NCBI RefSeq assembly: GCF_028369055.1
Contig: NZ_JAQNCZ010000003.1
Span: 1-64,000, forward strand
DNA: 64,000 nt
Source of the DNA: Cognatishimia sp. SS12
Lineage (GTDB): Bacteria > Pseudomonadota > Alphaproteobacteria > Rhodobacterales > Rhodobacteraceae
Direction: 5' to 3'
The notes under the pieces are model-generated. The model worked only from the letters and a program-made list of their open reading frames with translations, searched no databases and was not told the origin of the DNA. Positions 1 to 8,339 of the stretch are shown here, one piece after another. The position numbers and the translations under genes are program-made. Within the stretch, counting starts at the first letter, position 1. Every line of letters begins with the position of its first letter.

Positions 1-54
1 GGCCTGCTTCAAAATACTCATGATCTGAGCGTCGCTATATTTCGATTTCTTCAT
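1..54 (-). CDS. IS3-family transposase OrfA, N-terminal 18 residues only (partial)
   Basis: Reading leftward from the ATG at 54 gives a protein starting MKKSKYSDAQIMSILKQA, which continues off the window. This is the typical opening of the small helix-turn-helix OrfA protein of IS3-family elements, which binds the element ends and is joined to OrfB by frameshifting to make the active transposase. A GAGGAG ribosome site lies just upstream of the ATG. Only the N-terminus is visible, so whether the element is intact cannot be judged. Confidence 0.75.
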   Translation of the reverse strand, partial: MKKSKYSDAQIMSILKQA

Positions 55-188
55 CAGAATCTCCTCTTTCATCATTCGAGAAAATTCTACTTTCAAACAC
101 CCCTAATGTTCGGGGGGATTACCCATAGACTAGCTGAAGTCGCTGTCGCTCTTGCGCGACGCCAAACTCCCAACTGTTCAGTCGGACA
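1..188 (-). mobile_element. End of an IS3-family insertion sequence, cut by the window edge
   Basis: The strip from the left window edge to about base 188 looks like the 5' end of an IS3-family element read leftward. It holds the start of an OrfA-like transposase at bases 1-54 and a non-coding leader. On the minus strand the presumed tip begins TGTCCGACTGAACAG near base 188, next to the terminator that follows the TRAP permease. The exact boundary and any target duplication cannot be fixed because the other end is outside the window. Confidence 0.55.
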
Positions 189-189
189 A

Positions 190-223
190 AATTAAACCCC
201 GAGTTCTCGCCCGGGGTTTAATT
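190..223. terminator. Bidirectional hairpin terminator after the TRAP permease
   Basis: AATTAAACCCCG (190-201) and CGGGGTTTAATT (212-223) form a perfect 12-bp stem around a 10-base loop. T-rich runs follow on both sides (GTCTTTT on the plus strand, TTTTGT on the minus strand). It would end leftward transcription of the TRAP permease operon. It sits directly beside the presumed IS end. Confidence 0.7.
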
Positions 224-241
224 GTCTTTTCTGTTTCCTAA

Positions 242-295
242 GACCTTCGCGTCTGGGTCCGAGGACCTTCGCGTCTGGGTCCTAGGACCTTCGCG
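242..295. repeat. 22-bp tandem repeat, about 2.5 copies, over the TRAP permease stop codon
   Basis: The unit GACCTTCGCGTCTGGGTCC plus three bases occurs at 242-263 and 264-285 with one base difference (CGAG versus CTAG). A partial third copy follows at 286-295. The TAG stop of the TRAP permease lies inside the copy junction, so the last codons of that gene come from the repeat. Confidence 0.85.
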
Positions 296-2294
296 CTCTT
301 ACTTGTAGGACCAGGACAGGAAGCAAAAGGATGAAACCGATTACAAAGGTCGCAAGTCCTGGCGCGATAAATAGCCCAGAGACCAAGCCAATCCAGTAGC
401 GCTCCAACTTGCCAAGAGGGGCAATCAGATAGCCAGAGAATGCGACACCAAGCGAAGCGATCCCCATCATGGCGCCTGCCAAAGTGATAGAAAAGGCCGC
501 CCAGGTGAATCCGTCCGCCACCAGCAACAAAGCCGGCGAGTAGACAAACACAAATGGCACGAGCGCTTTGGCAATACCGAGGCGGAATGCTGTATTCCCT
601 GTCTTGAACGGGTTCGATCCGGCAATGCCTGCTGCGGCATAAGCCGCAAGCGCTACCGGTGGTGTGATATCCGCCAGAACACCATAGTAGAACACAAAGA
701 AGTGCGCCACCAACGGCTCGACCCCAAGGATTTGGAAGGCACCCGCTGTCACAGACACCAGAATAATATAGGTCGCCGTCGTTGGCACCCCGGCGCCCAT
801 TACGATGCAGGCCATGGCCACCAGAACCAATGAGAAAAACAGCGCCCATTGTTGCAGATCAAAGTAGTTGAATACTGGCAGAGCCGAGAAAAATCCCGCA
901 AAGTCATTGGCCGTCGTAATCACAATTGCGCCGATCCGGAAACCAGAGCCGGACAGCGTAATCACGCCTACGATGACGCCCACACAGGCGGCTGCGGTCC
1001 CAATCGCAATCGTATTACGCGCGCCCATGGCCAGCGCTGCGTAAAGGGCGGGAATGGTCAGACGGTTGTTGGGCTTCAGGAAGCCCACGACAACACAGGC
1101 AATGATCGCATTCACACCTGCATAGTCAGGCGTGCGTCCTGAGAAGATCGAGTAGATCAGAACGATCAAGGGGACGAGCGCCATCCAGTGCTCTTTCAGA
1201 ACCAGAATAACTTTTGGCAGTTCTTCGGCCCGCAAGCCGCGCAGACCCAGCTTTTTCGCCTCTAGGTGCACCATGACGAAGATACCGAAGTAGTGCAGCA
1301 ATGCTGGGAACAAGGCGGCCGCCAAGACATCCCGCAATGGAATATTCAGATAGTCCACCATGATGAAGGCAGCAGCCCCCATAACGGGGGGCGTAATCTG
1401 ACCACCTGTCGAAGCCGTGGCCTCAACAGCACCAGAAAAGTGGGGTGGGTACCCAACTTTTTTCATTGCTGGAATCGTCAAAGATCCTGTTGTGACGGTG
1501 TTGGCAATTGAAGAGCCTGAAATCGAACCCATGAAGGCAGAGGCGCAGATCGCCACTTTTGCAGGGCCACCAGAAAACCGGCCCGCCAAGGCGGTCGCAA
1601 GATCAATGAACAACGCCCCTAAACCGATACGAGTTGAAAGAACGCCGAAGACCACAAACAAGAAAACGTATTTCGCCATTGCGCCAATCGCGATGCCGTA
1701 AATGCCTTGCGCGCCGTAGATGCCATCAACAAACCCAGCCCATGAGACGCCTGCATGGATCAGAGGTCCCGGTGCATAGCGGCCAAAGATCGCATACAAC
1801 ACAAAGATCAGGGCAATCGCCGGAAGCGTCGGGCCAATTGAGCGGCGCGCCGCCTCTAAGGTAAAAAGCAGAACGACCGAGCCCATGAAGGTATCCATGG
1901 CATTCGGGTTGCCCGCGCGCGCAGCGGCCACGTCCAATGGCAACAATGGCAGATACATTGCCGCAGCCACGGCAAGGAGCGCGAGGATGATATCCAGAAT
2001 ATTCACCCCGTCTACGCGGTACCACACTTTGGGCGGGAGGTTAGTGTCCGGGCTGCGCCGCCAAGAGAACAGCAAAAAGGTCAGGCCCAACACAAATGCC
2101 AAATGCACACCAAAGCGCATGAGTTCGTTTGTGGTCCCAAACCCGGCTTGATAGACATGATACAGGGTCATCGCCACGAGGGCTGCGGTGATCACCTTGC
2201 CAATTCTGTCACCGGTCGGCCGGAAAGCGGATTCTGAATCATACTTTCGCTCAATAGCCGCGAGTTCTTCAGCGGTGAGATCTTTGTCACTCAT
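282..2294 (-). CDS. TRAP transporter fused permease (4TM/12TM), TAXI type
   Basis: This 670-residue polytopic inner-membrane protein joins the small and large TRAP permease subunits in one chain. It moves a carboxylate-type solute with a sodium or proton gradient after delivery by a periplasmic binding protein. The first ~40 residues are cytoplasmic and charged, then hydrophobic segments run to the C-terminus. Typical TRAP signatures are visible, such as FMGSISGSSIANTVTTGSLTIP in the first half (glycine-serine-rich loop) and ITPPV near residue 550. The gene lies 144 bases after its TAXI binding protein and ends in a tandem repeat followed by a terminator. The fused form is the usual partner of TAXI proteins. 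The substrate is unknown. Confidence 0.93.
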   Translation of the reverse strand: MSDKDLTAEELAAIERKYDSESAFRPTGDRIGKVITAALVAMTLYHVYQAGFGTTNELMRFGVHLAFVLGLTFLLFSWRRSPDTNLPPKVWYRVDGVNILDIILALLAVAAAMYLPLLPLDVAAARAGNPNAMDTFMGSVVLLFTLEAARRSIGPTLPAIALIFVLYAIFGRYAPGPLIHAGVSWAGFVDGIYGAQGIYGIAIGAMAKYVFLFVVFGVLSTRIGLGALFIDLATALAGRFSGGPAKVAICASAFMGSISGSSIANTVTTGSLTIPAMKKVGYPPHFSGAVEATASTGGQITPPVMGAAAFIMVDYLNIPLRDVLAAALFPALLHYFGIFVMVHLEAKKLGLRGLRAEELPKVILVLKEHWMALVPLIVLIYSIFSGRTPDYAGVNAIIACVVVGFLKPNNRLTIPALYAALAMGARNTIAIGTAAACVGVIVGVITLSGSGFRIGAIVITTANDFAGFFSALPVFNYFDLQQWALFFSLVLVAMACIVMGAGVPTTATYIILVSVTAGAFQILGVEPLVAHFFVFYYGVLADITPPVALAAYAAAGIAGSNPFKTGNTAFRLGIAKALVPFVFVYSPALLLVADGFTWAAFSITLAGAMMGIASLGVAFSGYLIAPLGKLERYWIGLVSGLFIAPGLATFVIGFILLLPVLVLQVRARRS

Positions 2295-2438
2295 TCGATC
2301 ATCCTTCGAATTTGCAGACTGTAGTTTGTCTGCCGCTCAGTTTGTATGGGGGCTAAAAGGCGTGCCTATCGATGCGAGCATGCCATAGAAAAAGGGCCTG
2401 AGCAGATTGCGCAGACCCTTCCCCCAAAATGTCACACC

Positions 2439-3443
2439 TTACTGAAGCAGACCTGCTTCGCGATAGAAGCGTTCAGCACCTGGGTGCAAAGGCACACCGA
2501 TACCGTTCAAAGCTGTGTCTGCTGTAATGGTCGCGCCTTTGGCATGGCCCACGTCCAGCAGCTTGCGGGACTCATCGTTCCACAGTGCTTTGGTGATGTT
2601 ATAGATCAGCTCTTCGTCCTCTTTTGCAGAGGTGAACCATTGCGCGCCGACAGAAACGGTGGAAACCGCATCGATGCCTTCATAAACGCCCGCTGGGATT
2701 TCGGATTGTGCAAAGAAGCCAAATTTTTCAGTCAGTGCTGCGGCACCCGCGCCATCAATCGGAACCAATTTGATATCAGCCGAGGATGCAAGTTCAACAA
2801 TGCCACCCGTTGGGTAGCCGGCCACTGCAAAGAAAGCATCAATTTTGCCATTGCGCAGGGCCTCTGCTGCCGCATTCCCTTTCAGGGCTTCGGCCTTCAC
2901 ATCATCGATGCCCAGGCCGTTGGCTTCCAGGATCAGCGTCGCGTCAACGAAAGTGCCTGAGCCAGGCTCATCCAGAGACACGGCCTTGCCCGCGAGATCC
3001 GCGACGGAGTTAATGCCGCTGTCAGCAAGCGCCACAAGGTGGATGTGCTCTTCAAACAGCGCCGCGATGGTGCGCAATTCTTTGGCGGGTTCTTGGCCTT
3101 CCATGGTCCCAGTGCCGGTATAGGCCCAATAGGCGACGTCGGATTGCGCGAAACCTGAGTTGCGCAGGCCGGAAATAATCGCATTCACGTTGTCCACCGA
3201 ACCGCGTGACGACACGGCCGAGGCAATCAGCCCGTCAACGCCACAAGAGCCCCCTTGGCCACATTCACGAGACCCCGGAGGTTTGGAGATCGCATTCGCA
3301 ATCACACCGCCAACTGGATAATAGGTGAAGGCTGTGCCGCCTGTACCGATGCTAAAGAACTGAATGTCCTGCGCAATTGCGCCTGAGGCAAGGCCCAGCG
3401 ACAAGGCTGCGCCAACGGCAATGGACTTAAGTTTTGTGATCAT
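2439..3443 (-). CDS. TAXI family TRAP transporter solute-binding protein
   Basis: The 334-residue periplasmic protein captures the substrate for the fused permease encoded just downstream. A cleavable signal peptide covers about residues 1-24, ending GAIAQ before DIQFFSIGTGG. The glycine-rich motif GTGGTAFTYYPVGG at the mature N-terminus is the hallmark of TAXI proteins. Two cysteines in the segment ECGQGGSCG (around residues 60-68) may form a disulfide, as in many family members. It follows the GntR gene by 36 bases, so regulator, binding protein and permease are probably one transcript. The ligand cannot be read from sequence. Confidence 0.93.
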   Translation of the reverse strand: MITKLKSIAVGAALSLGLASGAIAQDIQFFSIGTGGTAFTYYPVGGVIANAISKPPGSRECGQGGSCGVDGLIASAVSSRGSVDNVNAIISGLRNSGFAQSDVAYWAYTGTGTMEGQEPAKELRTIAALFEEHIHLVALADSGINSVADLAGKAVSLDEPGSGTFVDATLILEANGLGIDDVKAEALKGNAAAEALRNGKIDAFFAVAGYPTGGIVELASSADIKLVPIDGAGAAALTEKFGFFAQSEIPAGVYEGIDAVSTVSVGAQWFTSAKEDEELIYNITKALWNDESRKLLDVGHAKGATITADTALNGIGVPLHPGAERFYREAGLLQ

Positions 3444-3479
3444 CTGATCCTCCTGTGTTGGGGGCTTTTTGTTGGTAGA

Positions 3480-4211
3480 TTAAGCCCTTGATTGTATTTC
3501 TTGGTTGGATTGTATGTCTTGGCTGTCGTCCGCAGCACCACTGACCGCGTGCAAGGGGGCTTTGGTGATGTGTTTTCGCAGAATATCCCGGCCCGCTTTC
3601 ACATCACCGGCCAAGACAGCATCCTTCAACGCCTTGTGTTCTTCACCACTCTTGCGGACCCAGCGCATCCGCGAGGTCTCGCTGCGACTGTCTGCATGGG
3701 CCATCAGCCGGAAGCGACGACTTTGGTCATATTGCTGTTCAATGAGGTCGATCAGCTTCTGGGACCCGCAATTCGCAGAAATCATCATATGAAACTCACG
3801 GTTCCGCGCATCCCATTCCAAAACCGTATTATGCGAATCCTTGATCATCTGATCTTCGACTTCGGACAGCGCATAATGCGCCGCTACAATCTTTGACCGC
3901 CAATCCAAATTGGACCTTGAAACAGCCCATTCAAACGCCAGGGCTTCAAGTTCTGCGCGCACTCGGATCGTGTCCTGCATGGCCGCTTTGGACAACTGCT
4001 GAACGCGGAAACCCTTTGATTCTTCGAAGCAAACGTATCCTTCGCCCACCAGCATAGACAACGCTTCCCTGACGGAAGGGTGCGAGACTGAATGGTCCCG
4101 CTTCAAACTTTCAATGTTCAACTTATCACCGGGTTTGATCACCCCGAGCGAAATGTCTCGGCGCAACTCATCGGTCAAGGCGGCAATTACCGACTTCGGC
4201 TTTTTCAACAC
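3480..4211 (-). CDS. GntR-family transcriptional regulator (FadR/FCD subfamily)
   Basis: The 243-residue protein has an N-terminal winged helix (about residues 8-75, with SHPSVREALSMLVGEGYV as the recognition part). A helical FCD ligand-binding domain follows (about 85-220). Family members usually repress a neighbouring catabolic operon until a carboxylic acid effector binds. It lies at the head of the TAXI TRAP cassette and is divergent from an SDR gene. A perfect palindrome at 4312-4326, just after a strong -10 box for the SDR, is a likely operator. The last ~25 residues are polar and look disordered. Confidence 0.9.
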   Translation of the reverse strand: MLKKPKSVIAALTDELRRDISLGVIKPGDKLNIESLKRDHSVSHPSVREALSMLVGEGYVCFEESKGFRVQQLSKAAMQDTIRVRAELEALAFEWAVSRSNLDWRSKIVAAHYALSEVEDQMIKDSHNTVLEWDARNREFHMMISANCGSQKLIDLIEQQYDQSRRFRLMAHADSRSETSRMRWVRKSGEEHKALKDAVLAGDVKAGRDILRKHITKAPLHAVSGAADDSQDIQSNQEIQSRA

Positions 4212-4273
4212 GTCCCCCCCTTTTTACCCGTTGTTTGTCGCACACTAGGGCACGATCCGCCAAGAGGCAAGAA

Positions 4274-4326
4274 TTTACTATATATACATCTGCTCTATAA
4301 TATGATTTTGAAAGATATCATATCTT
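4274..4326 (+). promoter_or_regulatory. Promoter and palindromic operator of the SDR gene
   Basis: A consensus TATAAT lies at 4296-4301 with TTTACT 16 bases upstream (4274-4279). Right after the expected transcription start lies a perfect 7+1+7 palindrome, AAGATAT-C-ATATCTT (4312-4326). A repressor bound there would block transcription; the divergent GntR product is the obvious candidate. The layout also puts the in-frame ATG at 4302 before the transcript start. Confidence 0.6.
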
Positions 4327-4355
4327 CATGCTCTGGGACTCAAGGGATCTCGTCA

Positions 4356-5078
4356 TTGAATACGTACACTAAGCAGCTAAAATCTATCGTTACAGGCGGT
4401 TCTGGCGCGTTGGGCCAGGCAATCGTGTCCAATCTTGTCGCGCGCGGCGATCATGTGGTCTGCATGGATCAGCGGCGGCCCAAAGATGGCACCATTGATT
4501 TTGTCGACATTGATGTGACCGACACCGGCTCGGTTGCACGCGCAGTTGACTGGGCAGTCAAGCGATTAGACGGGATCGACGTTTTGATTCACGCTGCTGG
4601 CATAATGAAAACTGCACCTTTCTGCGAACTCGATGAACCCGCGATGGCACAGCATTTGGATGTCAATCTGATGGGTGCCTTCCGAGTCGCACAACGTTGT
4701 GTAAAACATATGTTGAGCCGTGGCGGGCGGATTGTCTTCATCACGTCGATTCATGGACAGTTTGGCGTTCCCGGTCGCAGCGCATACGCCGCGAGCAAAG
4801 GGGCGATCGCATCTCTCGCTCGTGTCATGGCAGCAGAGCTTGCGAGCCAAAACATCAGGGTCAACGTCCTCGCGCCAGGCGCAATCGACGGCGGCATGAT
4901 GCCAGACCCCAGCTCACGCCAAGGTTGGTTGGATGCCACCCCAAGTCACCGTGTGGCACATTTGGAAGAAGTGGCTGAGATGGCGGCAGTGCTGACATCC
5001 AACAGCGCGAGTTTCATAAACGGACAAGTCGTCGCAATCGACGGAGGCGTCAGCGCTGTTAAGGTGTCTACTTCTTGA
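4356..5078 (+). CDS. SDR family NAD(P)-dependent oxidoreductase
   Basis: This is a classical short-chain dehydrogenase of about 240 residues. The cofactor motif TGGSGALG comes near the N-terminus, then the NAG-like HAAG, and the catalytic region with serine in FITSIHG and Tyr-x-x-x-Lys in YAASK. The C-terminus has the usual NGQVVAIDGG. I choose the TTG at 4356 because AAGGGA lies just upstream, the N-terminus then matches the usual length, and the upstream ATG at 4302 lies before the likely transcription start. It probably oxidises or reduces the compound brought in by the divergent TAXI transporter. The last codons overlap a transposase remnant. Confidence 0.87.
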   Translation: MNTYTKQLKSIVTGGSGALGQAIVSNLVARGDHVVCMDQRRPKDGTIDFVDIDVTDTGSVARAVDWAVKRLDGIDVLIHAAGIMKTAPFCELDEPAMAQHLDVNLMGAFRVAQRCVKHMLSRGGRIVFITSIHGQFGVPGRSAYAASKGAIASLARVMAAELASQNIRVNVLAPGAIDGGMMPDPSSRQGWLDATPSHRVAHLEEVAEMAAVLTSNSASFINGQVVAIDGGVSAVKVSTS

Positions 5079-5380
5079 AAAACTGAGCGACGCCCTCTTT
5101 GTTGGATAGGATCGGATGTAACCTCAGCGCCTCTGCGCTCCTGCTGATCGGGTTGCATGCCGCATGTCTCCAACCAGTGGCCACTGCGGGCGGTCTGCCG
5201 CCCTGGGCCCTGTGCGGACGTTTGTGGTTGTAGAACTCGACCCATTTGGCGTCTCAAGCATAGGCTTTGCTTCTGTTTTCCAACCAGGCAGCGAGGCGCA
5301 TTCGCATTTCACAGATCGCTACAGCCGTTCCACGCAGATGTTGTCACGGACCCGCCCTTTGCCATCCGGTGGGGGGCGCA
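5068..5380 (-). pseudogene. Decayed IS3-family transposase (OrfB C-terminal fragment)
   Basis: Read leftward, this stretch gives pieces of an IS3-type integrase C-terminus in three different frames. GRVRDNICVERL is followed by a stop codon where tryptophan is usual, then RSVKCE. After a frame change comes WVEFYNHKRPHRAQGGRPPA, the conserved end of these transposases. A third frame holds MQPDQQERRGAEV. The stop and at least two frameshifts show it is dead. The fragment ends inside the last codons of the SDR gene. The rest of the intergenic DNA to 5498 shows nothing else recognisable. Confidence 0.75.
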
Positions 5381-5498
5381 CACCGGATCAGCAAGATCGA
5401 TCCGGTGAAGCAGTTGTTAGGTATTCCGCGCATCTGCAGAGGCAAATTGCAGATCGGTCTTAATGCCGAACGAGATCGGGCACCAGTTTTGGCTGACC

Positions 5499-6437
5499 TC
5501 AAAACGCGACCTTGTCGCCCCCCTTCAGATCCAGAAGCTCCCGCGCCTCATCCGGCGTCGCCACTTCGCACCCGAGGTCCTCGACGATGCGGCGGATCTT
5601 GGCGACCTGGCTTGCGTTGCTTTCGGCCAACTTGCCGCGCGAGATGAACAGACTGTCTTCCAGCCCAACGCGAACGTTGCCGCCCATCTGCGTGGCAGTC
5701 GTGCCCAATGTCATCTGTGCGCCGCCCGCGCCCAGAACCGACCAACGATAATCGTCACCAAATAGGCGATCTGCAGTGCGCTTCATGAAGACCAAGTTGT
5801 CGATTTCCGGCCCGATGCCACCAAGGATACCAAAGATGAACTGGATGAAGACGGGTGCCTTGAACAGCCCGATATCCATGCAAAACTTCAGGTTGTAGAG
5901 GTGGCCAACGTCATAGCATTCATGCTCGAACTTGATGTCATGCGGTGCCAGGGTCTCTGCCGCCTCCTTGATGTCGCGGAAGGTGTTACGGAAAATGTTG
6001 CCGTCAGAGTTGGCGACATAGTCCTTCTCCCAGTCGAACTTCCAATCATCATCTTTGTAACGGTTGGCCAGCGGGTGGAACGAGAAGTTCATCGAGCCCA
6101 TGTTCATCGAACACATCTCGGGGCTGAAGGTTTTGGCCGGGTTGATCCGATCCTGAATTGAAAGGGTCAGCGACCCGCCGGTCGAGATGTTCACGACCGC
6201 ATCCGTTGCCTGTTTGATCCGGGGCAGAAAGGGGGCGAAATTTTTGATATCAACCGACGGTGCACCGGTTTCGTTGTCACGTGCATGCAGGTGCAGGATC
6301 GACGCGCCAGCCTCTGCGGCGTCCATCGCTTGAATGGCAATGTCGTCATAGGTATAGGGCAGCGCGTGCGACATGGTGGGCGTATGGATCGCCCCGGTGA
6401 TCGCGCAGGTGATGACGGTTTTCTTTTGGCGTGCCAT
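5499..6437 (-). CDS. BKACE-family beta-keto acid cleavage enzyme (DUF849)
   Basis: The 312-residue protein belongs to the family of 3-keto-5-aminohexanoate cleavage enzyme. These enzymes condense a beta-keto acid with acetyl-CoA and release a CoA ester plus acetoacetate, using a zinc ion. The zinc-binding HLHAR (His49 and His51), ITGAIHTPTMS near the N-terminus and the late GNVRVGLED segment are all present. It is the last gene of the ten-gene operon, 12 bases after the ABC permease. The family is functionally diverse, so the keto acid is not predictable. It implies that the pathway passes through a beta-keto acid. Confidence 0.9.
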   Translation of the reverse strand: MARQKKTVITCAITGAIHTPTMSHALPYTYDDIAIQAMDAAEAGASILHLHARDNETGAPSVDIKNFAPFLPRIKQATDAVVNISTGGSLTLSIQDRINPAKTFSPEMCSMNMGSMNFSFHPLANRYKDDDWKFDWEKDYVANSDGNIFRNTFRDIKEAAETLAPHDIKFEHECYDVGHLYNLKFCMDIGLFKAPVFIQFIFGILGGIGPEIDNLVFMKRTADRLFGDDYRWSVLGAGGAQMTLGTTATQMGGNVRVGLEDSLFISRGKLAESNASQVAKIRRIVEDLGCEVATPDEARELLDLKGGDKVAF

Positions 6438-6449
6438 TGGGCGTGCTCC

Positions 6450-7478
6450 TCAGGATTTGTCTGTTTTACCGGGAACCATGACGCGATAGCCCAGCGGAAA
6501 GAGTTGCAGATCAAAACGGGCGCGGATCAGGCCCCAAATACCCTTGGGTGCTTTCAGCATTATCACGATGGCGACCACGCCCAGAACGATCAGATAGATG
6601 GTGCCGAGATCAGCCAGCGTTTCGCGCAAGGCAAAGAACACCAGCGTACCGACGATCGGCCCTTCGATGGTACCGATGCCGCCAATCACCACGATGAAAA
6701 TAACGAAGGCGGTCCAGTCGTTGACCGAGAACGCCGCATCGGGTGATATCCGCAGTTTTTGCAGAAAGATCAGAGCGCCGATCATCGCGGTGAGCGCCGA
6801 AGTGACCACATAGACGGTGAACTTGGTGCGCCAAATATCGATGCCTAGGCTGCGCGCCGCCAGTTCGTTGTCGCGGATCGCGGTCAGGGCCAGCCCCTTT
6901 CGCGAGCGCAGAAACAGGTAAACGGCGGTGATGACGGTCACGGCAGCCCCAAGCGCCAGCCAATAGCTGAGCGATTCACGCATCGCGCGTTTGGAGGCCA
7001 ACGATTTCACGATGGCCACAGGCAGAGAAGAGCCCGACCCGCCCCCAAGAGACGAGATCTGTGCGAACCCAAGGCGGAACACTTCGGCGATCACCCAGGT
7101 GCCGATGGCAAAGTAGGCGCCGCGCAACCGGAAGATCAGAACCGCCACCGGGACCGAAACCAAAGCGCCAAACACGCCCGCCAGCCCGATGGCTGCAATC
7201 GGGTGCAGCCCAGCGAACATCGTCAGGGCAAACAGCATGTATCCGCCAAAGCCGACAAAGGCCTGCTGGCCGACCGAAACAAGCCCGGCATAGCCAGCCA
7301 TCAGGTTCCACAGGCTCGCCAGCGCGAGGTAAAGAAATATTTCTCCCATCAGCCGCATATCGGCCCGGCCAGCCCACCAGGGGGCTGCCACAAGCGCGAT
7401 CAGAATGAGTGCGCCCAGAATTGCGGCGGTGCGGGCAGCATTTGAGGAACGGGTAACGTGATAATCCTGCAGGGTCAT
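6450..7478 (-). CDS. livM: Branched-chain amino acid-type ABC transporter permease (LivM)
   Basis: The 342-residue inner-membrane permease is the second pore subunit of a LivFGHMK-type importer. It has around nine to ten hydrophobic segments and the conserved family stretch GYAGLVSVGQQAFVGFGGY near residues 63-81. The start overlaps the livH stop by four bases, so the two are translationally coupled. In catabolic operons such transporters often carry aromatic acids, amides or other organic acids rather than leucine. The enzymes in this operon support that kind of substrate. Confidence 0.92.
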   Translation of the reverse strand: MTLQDYHVTRSSNAARTAAILGALILIALVAAPWWAGRADMRLMGEIFLYLALASLWNLMAGYAGLVSVGQQAFVGFGGYMLFALTMFAGLHPIAAIGLAGVFGALVSVPVAVLIFRLRGAYFAIGTWVIAEVFRLGFAQISSLGGGSGSSLPVAIVKSLASKRAMRESLSYWLALGAAVTVITAVYLFLRSRKGLALTAIRDNELAARSLGIDIWRTKFTVYVVTSALTAMIGALIFLQKLRISPDAAFSVNDWTAFVIFIVVIGGIGTIEGPIVGTLVFFALRETLADLGTIYLIVLGVVAIVIMLKAPKGIWGLIRARFDLQLFPLGYRVMVPGKTDKS

Positions 7479-8338
7479 GCTGAAATCCTAGGGAACAGGC
7501 CGTTGGGGCGGATTGCGAGGATAAAGAGAAAAGCCAGGTGACCGGATAGGATCTGCCAACCCGGGTCGACCTTGGCACCCACGGTCTGGGCCACACCCAG
7601 GATCACACCACCAGCCAGCGTGCCCCAAAGATTGCCAAGTCCGCCGATGATCACGGCCTCAAAGCCAAAGATCAGCCGGCCACCGCCAATCGAGGGGTCA
7701 AAGCTGGTGCGGATGCCGAGCAAAACACCGGCAATCGCCGTTACCCCCAGCGCCAGCGCCATGGCGACACCAAAGATATGGCGACGGTTCAGCCCCATGA
7801 GCTGCGCAATGTCCTGATTATCTGAGACGGCGCGGAATGCGCGGCCAAGGGCAGTGTGGTAAAATGTCCATTGCAAGCCCCAGATCACCACGATGGCGAC
7901 AGCGAAGGTCAAAAGCGGCAGCACACCCAGATTGAGACCGCCTACTGCTAAGCTTGCGGTTTCCAGTGTACCTGCATCCATCTTTTGCGGGTCAGCGGTA
8001 TACACCTCTAACAGACCGTTCTGAATGATGACGCTCAACCCGAAAGTCACGAGCAAGGGGGGCAACAGATCGTCGCCCAGTGTCTGGTTCAGCAACCCAC
8101 GTTGCAGCACATAGCCGATCACACCCATCGTCGGGACAACCAAGACCAGCGCAAGAAGCGGATGCAGCCCGGTGGCGGAGGTAACGGTCAGCCCCAGATA
8201 GGCCGCCAGAACAATCAGGTCTCCATGCGAGATGTTGACCAGTCGCATGACCCCGAAGATCAGCGACAAACCGGCCGCAAACAGGGCGTATAGCCCGCCC
8301 AGCAAAGTGCCTTGAACGATTACATTTAGCCAGTCCAT
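7475..8338 (-). CDS. livH: Branched-chain amino acid-type ABC transporter permease (LivH)
   Basis: The 287-residue permease starts MDWLNVIVQGTLLGGLYAL at 8338, the normal opening of LivH proteins. The frame stays open for another 50 codons upstream, but that part overlaps livF in another frame and has no family similarity. The conserved segment GVMRLVNISHGDLIVLAAY follows around residues 35-53, and multiple membrane spans run to the C-terminus. It lies one base after the livF stop and overlaps livM by four bases. Confidence 0.92.
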   Translation of the reverse strand: MDWLNVIVQGTLLGGLYALFAAGLSLIFGVMRLVNISHGDLIVLAAYLGLTVTSATGLHPLLALVLVVPTMGVIGYVLQRGLLNQTLGDDLLPPLLVTFGLSVIIQNGLLEVYTADPQKMDAGTLETASLAVGGLNLGVLPLLTFAVAIVVIWGLQWTFYHTALGRAFRAVSDNQDIAQLMGLNRRHIFGVAMALALGVTAIAGVLLGIRTSFDPSIGGGRLIFGFEAVIIGGLGNLWGTLAGGVILGVAQTVGAKVDPGWQILSGHLAFLFILAIRPNGLFPRISA

Positions 8339-8339
8339 G

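Noticed and set aside
242-295. Tandem repeats as a CRISPR array
   Set aside because: The copies are directly adjacent without spacers and there are no cas genes.
3480-4211. The GntR protein of 3480-4211 as the TAGTATRC-binding regulator
   Set aside because: The motif does not occur near that gene, which has its own different palindrome at 4312-4326.
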